Below, piece by piece: positions 1 through 9,263 of a DNA stretch of 64,000 nucleotides; position 1 is the stretch's first letter, and each line of letters starts with the position of its first letter. The notes below the pieces were generated by a model, which worked only from the letters and a program-made list of their open reading frames with translations, did no database searches and was not told the origin of the DNA. The position numbers and the translations under genes are program-made. Source of the stretch: Stenotrophomonas hibiscicola ATCC 19867 (GTDB taxonomy: Bacteria; Pseudomonadota; Gammaproteobacteria; Xanthomonadales; Xanthomonadaceae); assembly GCF_000382065.1 (NCBI RefSeq), contig NZ_KB907498.1, positions 812,714 through 876,713 on the forward strand. The letters are read 5' to 3'.

Positions 1-1
1 C

Positions 2-259
2 GTCGAACAGGTGGCCGGTGAAACCGACCCGTATGCGGCCATTGCCCAGCGCCTGCGGCAGACGCCGATCTGGATCTTCCATGGCGCGCTGGATGACGTG
101 GTGCCGCCGAATGACGACCGCCGGCTGCACGCCGCATTCCAGAACGCCAACGCGCGTGACGTGCGCTACACCGAATACCCGGAAGGCAACCACAATGCCT
201 GGGACGCCACCTACGCCGACCCGGCGATGTGGGAATGGATGTTCGCGCAGAAGCGCTGA
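2..259 (+). CDS. alpha/beta-hydrolase (esterase/peptidase-like), C-terminal fragment
   Basis: Only the last 85 codons are present; the gene begins left of the window. The visible part has the typical end of a prolyl-oligopeptidase or dienelactone-hydrolase type alpha/beta-hydrolase. A beta-strand leads into IFHGALDDVVPP, which should carry the acid residue of the catalytic triad, and PEGNHNAWD carries the probable catalytic histidine. The nucleophile serine lies outside the window. The natural substrate cannot be told from this part. The stop is followed within about 30 bases by a REP array, so the gene is probably the last of its transcription unit. Fold assignment is fairly safe; exact family is not. 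Confidence 0.75.
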   Translation, partial: VEQVAGETDPYAAIAQRLRQTPIWIFHGALDDVVPPNDDRRLHAAFQNANARDVRYTEYPEGNHNAWDATYADPAMWEWMFAQKR

Positions 260-290
260 GCCATAGCTTCTGCTGGGAAACATCTGTGGG

Positions 291-412
291 TGGATGCCAA
301 CCGTTGGTCGGCTTGGGTATTGGTGGATGCCAACCGTTGGTCGGCTTGGGTATTGGTGGGTGCCGACCGTTGGTCGGCTTGGGTATTGGTGGGTGCCGAC
401 CGTTGGTCGGCA
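291..412 (-). repeat. tandem array of four 33-bp REP/SMAG-type units
   Basis: Four head-to-tail units start at 291, 324, 357 and 390, a strict 33-bp period. The two units nearest the transposase have the full palindrome core (arms TGCCGACC and GGTCGGCA). The two outer units carry GATGCCAACC and an imperfect stem. The array ends directly against the stop codon of the RAYT gene. It is oriented opposite to the array on the other side of that gene. Confidence 0.9.
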
Positions 413-904
413 CTATCTCTCCGCTTCGGGGTAATCCATTGCTTGGTACCTCCCATCGATCTCCCATCGGCACCAGGCATACGGATACTCTCCCACGCAG
501 CTCGCCAAGTTCGCCCTGACCGGGTTGGCGACGATGTACATCGCATGGCGAAACAGTGATTCTTCAGAACGCATGGCGTGATCGTGATAGCTCGATTGCC
601 AAAATGGTCCTGTCTTACCCAGCATGCGGTTGATCCGCAATGCACTGCTCGATTTGAAGCGTTGCATGATGTAGTCCAGCGAGAACGCACGGATCTCCAC
701 AAGCCAATGGATGTGGTCCGGCATGACCACATAGGCAAGTGAGTGCGTCAGGCCATCATCATCAATGCGACGGAACACATCCATCACCTCCTGTGCCGCA
801 GTGGCATCATCGAAGTAGCGTCGACGTTCCTGGGTGACGGTGGTCAGGATGTAGGATTGCCCGATCCGGGAATGACGGCCAAGGCGTAGGCGTGCGCGGT
901 TCAT
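413..904 (-). CDS. REP-associated tyrosine transposase (RAYT, IS200/Y1-like)
   Basis: A 163-residue single-domain Y1 HUH transposase of the REP-associated type. The HUH metal-binding motif is visible in MPDHIHWLVE near residue 62, and the expected catalytic tyrosine in SSYHDHAM near residue 105. A conserved YIVANPVRA segment follows. Family members bind and cleave REP palindromes as single-stranded DNA and are thought to spread them in the host genome; they are usually one per genome and domesticated rather than mobile. Here the gene sits between two oppositely oriented REP arrays (291-412 and 1018-1143), a strong contextual match. The ORF is intact, so it is probably functional. No terminal inverted repeats of an ordinary insertion sequence are seen. 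Confidence 0.92.
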   Translation of the reverse strand: MNRARLRLGRHSRIGQSYILTTVTQERRRYFDDATAAQEVMDVFRRIDDDGLTHSLAYVVMPDHIHWLVEIRAFSLDYIMQRFKSSSALRINRMLGKTGPFWQSSYHDHAMRSEESLFRHAMYIVANPVRANLASCVGEYPYAWCRWEIDGRYQAMDYPEAER

Positions 905-1017
905 GGGCCCAAGCGTGCGCCTGCCGGTATCCCTCTTCTATCGGGCAACCACGTCAGTACAGGTAGGCCCGGAACCATTCAATGGCCAGGCCCGCACTTC
1001 ACCGCACTGATGGTTCG

Positions 1018-1143
1018 GTGCCGACCAACGGTCGGCACCCACCGGATCGGCTGAGAACAGATCAGCCGTGCCGACCAACGGTCGGCACCCACCGGGTCGG
1101 ATGAGGACAGATCAGCCGTGCCGACCAACGGTCGGCACCCACC
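1018..1143 (+). repeat. tandem array of three 50-bp REP units
   Basis: Three copies of the palindrome GTGCCGACC/GGTCGGCAC followed by CACC start at 1018, 1068 and 1118, an exact 50-bp period. The 24-bp spacers are near-identical (GGATCGGCTGAGAACAGATC versus GGGTCGGATGAGGACAGATC). The array lies between the RAYT start and the 3' end of pyrB and may act as a transcriptional end for pyrB, which is read toward it. Confidence 0.9.
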
Positions 1144-1150
1144 AAAGTGG

Positions 1151-2101
1151 TCAGCCCAGCAAGGTTTCCAGCACGGCCATGCGCACCGCGACGCCGTTGG
1201 CGACCTGGCGCAGCACCCACGACTGCGGGCCGTCGGCCACGTCATCGGTGATTTCCACGCCACGGTTGATCGGGCCCGGATGCAGCACCGCAGCGTCCTT
1301 GCCGGCACGGGCCAGGCGTTCGTTGGTCAGGCCGTACTGGGCGTGGTACTGCTCCAGCGACGGCACCAGGCCTTCTTCCATGCGCTCGCGCTGCAGGCGC
1401 AGCATCATCAGCGCGTCGGCGCCTTCCAGCATCGCATCGAAATCATCGCCGACCACGCAGCCCTTCAGGGTCTCGTCGTCCGGCAGCAGTGACTGCGGGC
1501 CGCACACGCGGATCTCGCCCACCCCCAGCGTGCGCAGCGCATGCAGGTCGGTGCGCGCCACGCGCGAGTGCTTCACGTCGCCGACGATCACCACCTTCAG
1601 CTTCGAGAAATCCGGGCCCTTGGCCTGGCGCAGGGTCAGCATGTCCAGCAGGCCCTGGGTCGGGTGCGCACTGCGGCCGTCGCCGGCGTTGATCAGTGCG
1701 GTGCCCTCGCCCGCCGCCTCGGCCAGCGCGGCCACGGCGCCGTCATCGGGGTGACGCACCACGAAGCCGCGCACGCCCATTGCTTCCAGGTTGCGCAACG
1801 TGTCGCAGGCCGTTTCGCCCTTGCGCGTGGACGAGGTCGACGCGTCGAAGTTCAGCACATCGGCGCCCAGGCGCTGCGCGGCCAGCTGGAACGAGCTGCG
1901 GGTGCGCGTGGACGGTTCGAAGAACAGCGTGCATACCGCAGAACCGGCCAGCACGTGGCGCTTGTTGCCGACACGGCCGACTGCGGCGTCACGGATCTGC
2001 CCTGCCCGGTCCAGCAACTGCAGCAGTGTTTCGCGCGGCAGGCCCTCCAGGGTCAGCAGGTGGCGCAGGCGTCCGGAGGCATCGATTTGCTGGGCAGTCA
2101 T
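1151..2101 (-). CDS. pyrB: aspartate carbamoyltransferase catalytic chain
   Basis: A 316-residue protein, the usual size for PyrB. It joins carbamoyl phosphate and L-aspartate to N-carbamoyl-L-aspartate, the committed step of pyrimidine synthesis in the cytoplasm. The carbamoyl-phosphate loop FEPSTRTRSSF lies near residue 60, AHPTQGLLD near 145, and the C-terminal HPGPINRGVEI loop binds aspartate. The ATG follows a GACTCCCGCC leader 16 bases after the ruvX stop, so it is probably translated from the yqgE-ruvX-pyrB transcript, as in pseudomonads. No adjacent pyrI or pyrC-like chain is present, so assembly with a dihydroorotase-like partner encoded elsewhere is possible but unproven. Confidence 0.97.
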   Translation of the reverse strand: MTAQQIDASGRLRHLLTLEGLPRETLLQLLDRAGQIRDAAVGRVGNKRHVLAGSAVCTLFFEPSTRTRSSFQLAAQRLGADVLNFDASTSSTRKGETACDTLRNLEAMGVRGFVVRHPDDGAVAALAEAAGEGTALINAGDGRSAHPTQGLLDMLTLRQAKGPDFSKLKVVIVGDVKHSRVARTDLHALRTLGVGEIRVCGPQSLLPDDETLKGCVVGDDFDAMLEGADALMMLRLQRERMEEGLVPSLEQYHAQYGLTNERLARAGKDAAVLHPGPINRGVEITDDVADGPQSWVLRQVANGVAVRMAVLETLLG

Positions 2102-2117
2102 GGCGGGAGTCGTGCAG

Positions 2118-2612
2118 TCAGGGAATGGGGGTGGCGTCGTCGGGGGAGGACAGCCAGCGGTCGATGATCACCGCCGCGGCCACAGCATCGAGGGCGGCCG
2201 CATCGCGGCGGCGCTTGCGTCCTTCGGCGCGCTCGACGGCGAAGCGGCGTGCGGCCTCGACCGAGCTGGAACGCTCGTCGATCATCACCACGGGCAGCTT
2301 GAAACGTTCCCGCAGCTGGCGGGCGAAGCCCTGCGCGCGCTTGCGGTTGGGCTGGTCCTGGCCGTCCAGCGTAAGCGGATCGCCGACCACCAGGCCGTCG
2401 GGCTTCCATTCCTTGAGCAGGCGCTCGATCGCGGTCCAGTCCGGGCCGTTGCCGTGCACATCGACCACGGCCACCGCGCGCGCATGGGCGGCGAAAGCAC
2501 TGCCGATGGCCACGCCGATGCGTCGCGAGCCGACATCGAAACCCAGAACGGTGCCGTCACGGCGGATCGCCGGGGCAGCAGGAACCGGTGCGGGCGCGGC
2601 CGGCTCAGACAT
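2118..2612 (-). CDS. ruvX: Holliday-junction resolvase-like RNase H-fold protein RuvX/YqgF
   Basis: A 164-residue protein of the RuvX/YqgF family, with an RNase H-like fold. [14 protein letters not shown] near residue 24 holds the first catalytic aspartate, and MIDERSSS near residue 112 a second acidic site. Roles reported for the family are pre-16S rRNA 5' processing and Holliday-junction cleavage. The N-terminal 17 residues are proline/alanine-rich and poorly conserved in kind, so a start slightly downstream is possible, but no better start codon is seen. It overlaps the yqgE stop by eight bases and precedes pyrB, the common yqgE-ruvX-pyrB order. Confidence 0.93.
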   Translation of the reverse strand: MSEPAAPAPVPAAPAIRRDGTVLGFDVGSRRIGVAIGSAFAAHARAVAVVDVHGNGPDWTAIERLLKEWKPDGLVVGDPLTLDGQDQPNRKRAQGFARQLRERFKLPVVMIDERSSSVEAARRFAVERAEGRKRRRDAAALDAVAAAVIIDRWLSSPDDATPIP

Positions 2613-3171
2613 GGCCGCTGTAGTCGGTCAGCCGGAACAGATCCACGCCGATGCGCGCAGCCGCGCCCTGCCAGCGCTGCTCCAGCGGCAGCTGGAAAAC
2701 CAGCTCGGCATCGGCCGGCACGGTCAGCCAGCTGTTCTCGGACAGCTCGGTTTCCAGCTGCCCCGCACCCCAACCGGCACAGCCAAGGGTGACCACGGCA
2801 TTGGCCGGGCCTTCGCCGCGCGCCATCGCTTCGAGGATGTCGCGCGAGGTGGTCAGGTACAGGCCGTCGCCCACGGTCAGGCTGGAATCCCACGCCCGCG
2901 CGTCGTCATGGATGACGAAGCCGCGTTCGGGATGCACCGGGCCACCGTTGAGCACCATGCGCGCCTGCAGCTCGCCATCGCCGGTGGCGATGTCCATCTG
3001 CGCGAGCACTTCGCCCAGGGTGTACTCGGACGGCTGGTTGACCAGCACCCCCATCGCCCCGTTCTCGTCGTGCTGGCAGATCAGCGCGACGCTGCGGGCA
3101 AAGGTCGCGTCGAGCAGCGACGGCAGCGCGACGAGCAGGTGATCGGCAAGGGAGGTCGGCATTACAGGCAT
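2605..3171 (-). CDS. yqgE: UPF0301/AlgH family protein YqgE
   Basis: A 188-residue UPF0301 (YqgE/AlgH) protein. Family hallmarks are [24 protein letters not shown] near the N terminus, [12 protein letters not shown] in the middle and [11 protein letters not shown] later. Its biochemical role is not settled; in Pseudomonas the homologue AlgH affects alginate. Either ATG at 3171 or the one at 3162 could start it; the length fits both. It heads the yqgE-ruvX-pyrB unit and is divergent from the DUF4153 gene, with a 91-bp gap for both promoters. Confidence 0.93.
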   Translation of the reverse strand: MPVMPTSLADHLLVALPSLLDATFARSVALICQHDENGAMGVLVNQPSEYTLGEVLAQMDIATGDGELQARMVLNGGPVHPERGFVIHDDARAWDSSLTVGDGLYLTTSRDILEAMARGEGPANAVVTLGCAGWGAGQLETELSENSWLTVPADAELVFQLPLEQRWQGAAARIGVDLFRLTDYSGHV

Positions 3172-3262
3172 GGGTCCATTCTACCTGCTGGGGGCGGGAT
3201 GGTCGCGCGATGGCGCCGAACCGCGATGGGCTAGGATGGTGCTTTGCCATGGAAGGTCATCG

Positions 3263-5068
3263 ATGCAGTCTTCATCGCCCCTGACCCTGCCGGCACGCAG
3301 CGCCATCGTCCTGATCGCCCTGCTGCAGGGTCTGATGCTGTATGCCGCGCAGGAATTGTCCGATGCGTGGCCGTTCCGCGATATCGGCTGGCGCTACTGC
3401 TGGTACGCCTGGGTGCTGGCCATTCCCAGCGCGGTGGCGCTGAGCCTGGTCGAGCTGGGCCAACGCCGCCTGTGGCTGCAGGCGGCGCTCGGCTCGGTGG
3501 TGGTGCTGGCACTGGCCGCCTGGATCGGCTGGAACCTCAATGGCGAGGCCGCACTGGAATCGGGCGCGTTGCAGCTTCCGTTGACCCTGGGAATGGTGGT
3601 GGCGGTGTTCGTGGCCCTGCCATGGTGGCAGTTCCAGCTGCAGCACGGTCAGTGGCGCGCCAGCTACCCCGAGCTGTTCGAGCGCGCCTGGCAGAACGGC
3701 TTGACCCTGGCCCTGGCGGCGCTGTTCACCGGGCTGACCTGGCTGCTGCTGTGGCTGTGGGCGGCGCTGTTCCAGCTGCTGGAGGTCACCTTCTTCCGCG
3801 ATCTGTTCCGCCAGGATGCTTTCATCGCACTGGCCACCGGCAGCCTGGCCGGGTTTGGCGTGCTGATCGGGCGCACCCAGCATCGGGCGATCCAGATCAC
3901 CCGCCAGGTGCTGTTCGCGATCTGCCGCGGCCTGCTGCCACTGCTCTCGTTCATCGCCGTGTTGTTCGTGCTGAGCCTGCCGCTTGCCGGGCTGGAACCA
4001 CTGTGGAAGACCCGTTCGGCCGCCAGCCTGCTGGTGGTGGTGTCACTGCTGCTGGTGACGTTCACCAATGCGGTCTACCAGCAGGGGGAAGACTCCCCGC
4101 CGTACCCTCTCGTGCTGCGCCGTCTGGTCGAGGCCAGCCTGCTGGCGCTGCCGGTCTACGCCGCGCTGGCGCTGTATGCGCTGGGCCTGCGCGTGGTGCA
4201 GTACGGCTGGACCGTGGACCGGTTCTGGGCACTGCTGATCGCGCTGGCCGTGGCCGGCTATGCCCTGGGCTATGCGCTGGCGGTACTGCGTCGCCAGGGC
4301 CGCTGGCTGCAGGCGCTGGAACCGGTCAACCGCTGGATGTGCTGGGTGGTGCTCGCACTGGCCCTGCTGGGCAACTCGCCCCTGCTGGACCCGGTGCGGC
4401 TGACCCTGTCCAGCCAGCTGGAGCGCCTGCGCGCGGACCCGCCGGCGATCACCAGCAGTGACGTCAACGTGCTGCGCTTCGATCTTGGCCGCCGTGGCGT
4501 GCAGGCGCTGCGCGAGTTGCAGCGTGATCCGGCCATCATCGCCGATGCCAATGCGCCACAGGTGGTCGCGGCAGCACTGGCGCGTACCTCCCGCTGGGAC
4601 GACGGCCACCGCCTCGACAAGGGGCCGCAGGACGTCGCCGCCCTGCGGCGCGCGCTGAAGCTGGCCGCCGGATCCAGCTCGCCACCGGACGACTGGTGGA
4701 AAGCTCTGGCCACCCGATCGATCAATGGCGAATCCTGCGCACAGAGCGAGCGCGACTGCCTGGTCGTGCATCGCGACCTGGACAGTGATGGTACCGGCGA
4801 AGTGCTGCTGTGCGAGCTGTACACCCACCGTGGACCGGACTGCGTGCTGTACGCACGTGGCAGCGATTCCCAGTGGCGCCGGGCCGGTGCGCTGTTCGGC
4901 ACCGTCAGCGGCCCGGCCGAGGCGATCAACCAGGCCCTGCGTAACGGCAAACTCACGCTCGTGCCACCGCGCTGGCCGATGCTGTCCATCGGCGGGCACC
5001 CTGCAGTGGCCATCGATCCCGAACCCGAATCCGAATCCGAATCCGAATCCAACGAGCCTTCCCCATGA
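3263..5068 (+). CDS. DUF4153-type polytopic membrane protein
   Basis: About 601 residues. The N-terminal 380 or so are hydrophobic and contain around ten to twelve membrane segments with leucine/tryptophan-rich helices. The C-terminal 200 residues are soluble and probably extracytoplasmic or cytoplasmic. The match is to the DUF4153 family, whose function is unknown. The ATG at 3263 is chosen because GGAAGG lies eight bases upstream; the frame stays open further upstream but without a ribosome site. The C terminus ends in a proline/glutamate/serine repeat (PEPESESESESNEPSP) coded by a six-base DNA repeat, which could vary by slippage. The stop overlaps the tag start by four bases, so the two are co-translated. 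Confidence 0.85.
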   Translation: MQSSSPLTLPARSAIVLIALLQGLMLYAAQELSDAWPFRDIGWRYCWYAWVLAIPSAVALSLVELGQRRLWLQAALGSVVVLALAAWIGWNLNGEAALESGALQLPLTLGMVVAVFVALPWWQFQLQHGQWRASYPELFERAWQNGLTLALAALFTGLTWLLLWLWAALFQLLEVTFFRDLFRQDAFIALATGSLAGFGVLIGRTQHRAIQITRQVLFAICRGLLPLLSFIAVLFVLSLPLAGLEPLWKTRSAASLLVVVSLLLVTFTNAVYQQGEDSPPYPLVLRRLVEASLLALPVYAALALYALGLRVVQYGWTVDRFWALLIALAVAGYALGYALAVLRRQGRWLQALEPVNRWMCWVVLALALLGNSPLLDPVRLTLSSQLERLRADPPAITSSDVNVLRFDLGRRGVQALRELQRDPAIIADANAPQVVAAALARTSRWDDGHRLDKGPQDVAALRRALKLAAGSSSPPDDWWKALATRSINGESCAQSERDCLVVHRDLDSDGTGEVLLCELYTHRGPDCVLYARGSDSQWRRAGALFGTVSGPAEAINQALRNGKLTLVPPRWPMLSIGGHPAVAIDPEPESESESESNEPSP

Positions 5069-5610
5069 GCGGTTACTGCCTGATTGCCCCCGGCCATCCG
5101 GTGCACGACTACTACCACGCCAACGAGTACGGCTTCCCGCAGCGGGACGAGCGTGAACTGTTCGAGCGATTGGTACTGGAAATCAACCAGGCCGGTTTGA
5201 GCTGGGAAACGATCCTGAAGAAGCGCGAGGGCTTCCGCGCAGCCTATGACGGCTTCGATGTGGACCGCGTGGCGGCCTACGCCGAGCAGGACATCGCGCG
5301 CCTGCTGTCGGACGCGGGCATCATCCGCAACCGGCTGAAGGTGCTGGCGGCGATCCACAACGCGCAGGTGATCCAGCAGCTGCGGGCCAGCCATGGCAGC
5401 TTCGCGGCGTGGCTGGATGCACACCACCCGCGCAGCAAGGCCGACTGGGTGAAGCTGTTCAAGAAGACGTTCCGCTTCACCGGCGGCGAGATCACCGGCG
5501 AATTCCTGATGAGCCTGGGCTACCTGCCCGGTGCGCACGCCGAGGATTGCCCGGTGCACGCGCGGCTGTTGACGCTGTCGCCGCCGTGGCTGCAGGCCAC
5601 CGTACGTTGA
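5065..5610 (+). CDS. tag: DNA-3-methyladenine glycosylase I
   Basis: A 181-residue Tag enzyme that removes 3-methyladenine from alkylated DNA and so starts base-excision repair. The Zn-binding pattern of the family is present: Cys5 near the N terminus, the His of HANEYGFP, and the C-terminal H-x3-C of GAHAEDCPVH. The region LEINQAGLSWETILKKREGF matches the core glycosylase helices, including the expected glutamate of the active site. The ATGA overlap with the DUF4153 gene suggests co-translation. Confidence 0.95.
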   Translation: MSGYCLIAPGHPVHDYYHANEYGFPQRDERELFERLVLEINQAGLSWETILKKREGFRAAYDGFDVDRVAAYAEQDIARLLSDAGIIRNRLKVLAAIHNAQVIQQLRASHGSFAAWLDAHHPRSKADWVKLFKKTFRFTGGEITGEFLMSLGYLPGAHAEDCPVHARLLTLSPPWLQATVR

Positions 5611-5616
5611 AGGACG

Positions 5617-5682
5617 GCCGCCGGACATGGCCCGGCGCTACCGGAACCGCCACGTAGTAGCGCCGGGCCATGCCCGGCGAAC
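5617..5682. repeat. pair of facing SMAG palindromes
   Basis: Two GTAG-type palindromes face each other: GCCGGACATGGCCCGGCGCTAC and, after a short spacer, GTAGCGCCGGGCCATGCCCG. Together they can form a long hairpin. They lie between the convergent tag and yitT-like genes, where they may serve both as a terminator. Confidence 0.85.
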
Positions 5683-5695
5683 GCGGAGAGCGCGA

Positions 5696-6403
5696 TCACA
5701 CGCCCATGTAGCGGCCGGGGCGGTGGTTGAACATCAGCACCAGGCTGAGCACCACCGCGCCGATGGCCGAGTACAGCACCTTGGAAGGCGACAGCACGAA
5801 GAACGCGGCCGCCATCAGGCAGGCGTCGTAGGACATCTGCACCTTGCCCGCGCTCCAGCCACGGGTGCGCTGCAGGTACACCGCCAGGATGCCGATGCCG
5901 CCGAGGCTGGCACGATGGCGGATGAAGAACAGGATGCCCAGGCCGGACAACGCGCCACCGACGATCGCCGAATACAGCGGGTGGATGTGCGAGAAGTCGA
6001 TCCAGCGCGGCAGCAGGTCGGTCAACACGCCACAGGCGGTGACCGCAGCGAAGGTCTTCAGGGTGAATTCCCAACCCATGCGCCGCAGCGCCACCCAGTA
6101 GAACGGCAGGTTGACCAGCACGAACACCAGGCCGAAGTTCCAGCCCATCGCGTAGTGCAGCAGGAACGCCATGCCCGCCATGCCGCCGATCATCAGCCCG
6201 CCCTTGGCGAAGATGGCCAGGCCCAGCGAGGCCACCATCGTGGCCAGCACCATGCCCTGCACGTCCTCGGCGATCGAGTGGCGCAGCGCTTTGTCGTCGG
6301 CGGTGGTGCCGGCGCTGTCGGGCGGCGGGGTCAGCGGACCGGCGGTGACCAGGTGGCCGTCAGCGTCGTCGCACGGCGCGGGGCCATGGGAAGGAAGGGA
6401 CAT
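5696..6403 (-). CDS. YitT family membrane protein
   Basis: About 235 residues with five to six membrane segments, of the YitT/DUF161 type. GLMIGGMAGMAFLLHY and GGALSGLGILFFIRHRASLGG are typical of the family, as is the position of a GG-rich turn before the last helices. The function of YitT proteins is not established. I take the ATG at 6403, which leaves a 35-residue polar N-terminal tail; the frame also allows an ATG at 6451. Neither has a clear ribosome site. It is convergent with tag. Confidence 0.8.
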   Translation of the reverse strand: MSLPSHGPAPCDDADGHLVTAGPLTPPPDSAGTTADDKALRHSIAEDVQGMVLATMVASLGLAIFAKGGLMIGGMAGMAFLLHYAMGWNFGLVFVLVNLPFYWVALRRMGWEFTLKTFAAVTACGVLTDLLPRWIDFSHIHPLYSAIVGGALSGLGILFFIRHRASLGGIGILAVYLQRTRGWSAGKVQMSYDACLMAAAFFVLSPSKVLYSAIGAVVLSLVLMFNHRPGRYMGV

Positions 6404-6513
6404 GCGGGTGGGGAACAGCGGGTGGGGAGCGGTATTAGACACGAACTGCATGACAGTTGCAGATGAAATCGTTCAGCTGAATGCGCCCCGCCCTGCCCCG
6501 GGCCCGCCGCTGC

Positions 6514-6726
6514 TCAGCCCTTGCCGGCCAGATGGTGCGCCACCAGCGCGTTGGCATGGCCATGGCCCAGCCCATGCTCACTTTTCAGGAAGCTGACCAG
6601 TTCCATGTGTTTCAGGCCCTTCTTCCCTGCCAGCAGCCCGAGCCAGTGGGCGACCGGCTGCCCATAGGTCTTCTCGATGGAGGGGAAGTACGAGGCCGGG
6701 CCTTTCGGCTTGGTGTCAGTGCTCAT
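6514..6726 (-). CDS. DUF4287 domain small protein
   Basis: A 70-residue cytoplasmic protein. The segment SYFPSIEKTYGQPVAHWLGLLAGKKGLKHMELVSFLK and the HGHANALVAHHL end match DUF4287, a short helical domain of unknown function often found with DUF5655. A CAGGAGCTGCAG leader gives a good ribosome site (AGGAG) before the ATG. It stands alone between a YitT gene and a REP element. Confidence 0.85.
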   Translation of the reverse strand: MSTDTKPKGPASYFPSIEKTYGQPVAHWLGLLAGKKGLKHMELVSFLKSEHGLGHGHANALVAHHLAGKG

Positions 6727-6800
6727 CTGCAGCTCCTGTTGAAGTCATTCATTCGACGAACCACAGTCCCTGAAATCGACATCCCCTCACGTCCGACCCA

Positions 6801-6826
6801 GTGCCGACCAACGGTCGGCACCCACC
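6801..6826 (+). repeat. single REP element
   Basis: One copy of the palindrome with arms GTGCCGACC and GGTCGGCAC plus the CCACC tail, identical in core to the array beside the RAYT gene. Confidence 0.9.
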
Positions 6827-6868
6827 AAAGCAGAATGCCGTTCCAACAGCTCGCGGGAAATTGTCGAA

Positions 6869-7128
6869 GGCGGGGTGGCTCAGGTTGCGGGGGCGTGAGC
6901 GCCATGGGCCCGAGGCATGCCTCGGACGGGTTGGGCAGGACGCCCAACCCCGGTCTTGCCGTGTGCGCAGGACAGCGCACACGAGCAAGCGCGACCGAGG
7001 CTACATGGGTGAGGGCGCTTTGCTTGCGAAGCACTGCTTCGCAAGCGCCCGAAACCACAGCCGCCAGCGGCTGGGCCGGGCCCCGGAGGGGGACTTGCGC
7101 CGTCCCCCGCAACCTGAGCCACCCCGCC
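6869..7128. repeat. 260-bp hairpin-rich element bounded by a perfect 25-bp inverted repeat
   Basis: The stretch 6865-7210 has no supported gene. The 25 bases at 6869-6893 are the exact reverse complement of 7104-7128. Between them lie several further hairpins: 6910-6925 (CCGAGGCATGCCTCGG), 6930-6948 (GTTGGGC/GCCCAAC), 6961-6982 (GTGTGCGC/GCGCACAC) and 7022-7046 (GCTTGCGAAG/CTTCGCAAGC). It could be a MITE-like mobile remnant or a structured RNA. No ORF inside looks real. Confidence 0.75.
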
Positions 7129-7210
7129 TCCCACGGGAAGCCAGCTTTTGACGTTGCCGTTGACGTTGATTCGGCAGCTGCCGGGCGCAGCCCGGCCGTA
7201 TCATCCCCTC

Positions 7211-8107
7211 ATGCCCCGCGAAAACCTCAACGACCTGCAGGCCTTCGTCCACGTTGCCCGCGAGGGCAGCTTCACCAAGGCCGCCGCCCAGCTGGGCGTG
7301 TCCCAGTCCGCGCTCAGCCATGCCATGCGCGGACTGGAGCAGCGCCTGGGCGTGCGCCTGCTGACCCGCACCACCCGCAGCGTGTCCACCACCGAAGCCG
7401 GCGCCCGCCTGCTGGAAACGCTGGCCCCGCGCCTGGCCGAGATCGAGGATGGGCTGGCCGCGCTGACCGAGTACCGTGAACGCCCGGCCGGCACCATCCG
7501 CATCAATGCCACCGGCCACGCCGCCGAGTACATCGCCTGGCCCAGGCTGGCGCCGCTGCTGCAGCAGTATCCGGATTTGAAGGTGGAACTGGCGGCCGAC
7601 TACGGGTTGGCCGACATCGTGGCCGAGCGCTACGACATCGGCATCCGCCTGGGCGAGCGGCTGGCGCGCGACATGATCGCCGTATCGATCAGCCCGCCGC
7701 TGCGCATGCGCGTGGTCGGGGCGCCCAGCTACTTCCGCCAGCACCTGGTGCCGCGGCACCCGGACGACCTGGCCGGGCACAACTGCGTCACCCTGCGCCT
7801 GCCCACGCATGGCGGGCTGATGCCGTGGGATTTCGGCCAGGACGGCAATGAACTGAGCGTGCGTGTGAGCGGCCAGTGGATCTTCAACAGCATGGGCATG
7901 ACCCGCGCCGCCGCGCTGGCAGGCAGCGGGTTGGCCTGGCTGCCGGAGGACCAGGTACAGCCGATGCTGGACGATGGCCGCCTGCTTTCGGTGCTGGACG
8001 ACTGGTGCCCGCACTTCGATGGCTATTACGCGTACTACCCCTCGCGCCGCCACGTGACCGTGGCGATGCGGACGGTGCTTGATGCGCTGCGTGGGCCGAT
8101 GGGGTGA
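7211..8107 (+). CDS. LysR family transcriptional regulator
   Basis: A 298-residue LysR regulator. The N-terminal winged helix-turn-helix (LNDLQAFVHVAREGSFTKAAAQLGVSQSALSHAMRGLE) is followed by a long linker helix and a two-lobed effector domain of the CrgA/DUF-type group. The ATG at 7211 begins MPRENLNDLQAF, the standard position relative to the helix-turn-helix; upstream in-frame codons lack family features. In related genomes such regulators control a neighbouring oxidoreductase, and here the aldo/keto reductase lies convergent 62 bases downstream. Target and ligand are inference only. Confidence 0.93.
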   Translation: MPRENLNDLQAFVHVAREGSFTKAAAQLGVSQSALSHAMRGLEQRLGVRLLTRTTRSVSTTEAGARLLETLAPRLAEIEDGLAALTEYRERPAGTIRINATGHAAEYIAWPRLAPLLQQYPDLKVELAADYGLADIVAERYDIGIRLGERLARDMIAVSISPPLRMRVVGAPSYFRQHLVPRHPDDLAGHNCVTLRLPTHGGLMPWDFGQDGNELSVRVSGQWIFNSMGMTRAAALAGSGLAWLPEDQVQPMLDDGRLLSVLDDWCPHFDGYYAYYPSRRHVTVAMRTVLDALRGPMG

Positions 8108-8117
8108 GGATCAAGGA

Positions 8118-8143
8118 GTGCGGACCAACGGTCCGCACCCACC
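8118..8143 (+). repeat. variant REP element with compensated stem
   Basis: The arms read GTGCGGACC and GGTCCGCAC instead of GTGCCGACC and GGTCGGCAC: both sides of the stem changed together, so pairing is kept. A half element (CCAACGTTCCGCACCCA) follows at 8143-8161. It lies between two convergent genes. Confidence 0.85.
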
Positions 8144-8169
8144 ACCAACGTTCCGCACCCAGCTGTTGA

Positions 8170-9228
<1,059 letters not shown>

Positions 9229-9263
9229 TCATGACTGGAATTCATCAATCGCCTACGCGCCCA

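Noticed and set aside
291-1143. CRISPR-like repeat arrays
   Set aside because: Spacers are near-identical and the units are palindromic REP elements beside a RAYT gene; there are no cas genes.
979-1308. Minus-strand ORF over the REP array
   Set aside because: Coded by the tandem repeats plus an out-of-frame part of pyrB.
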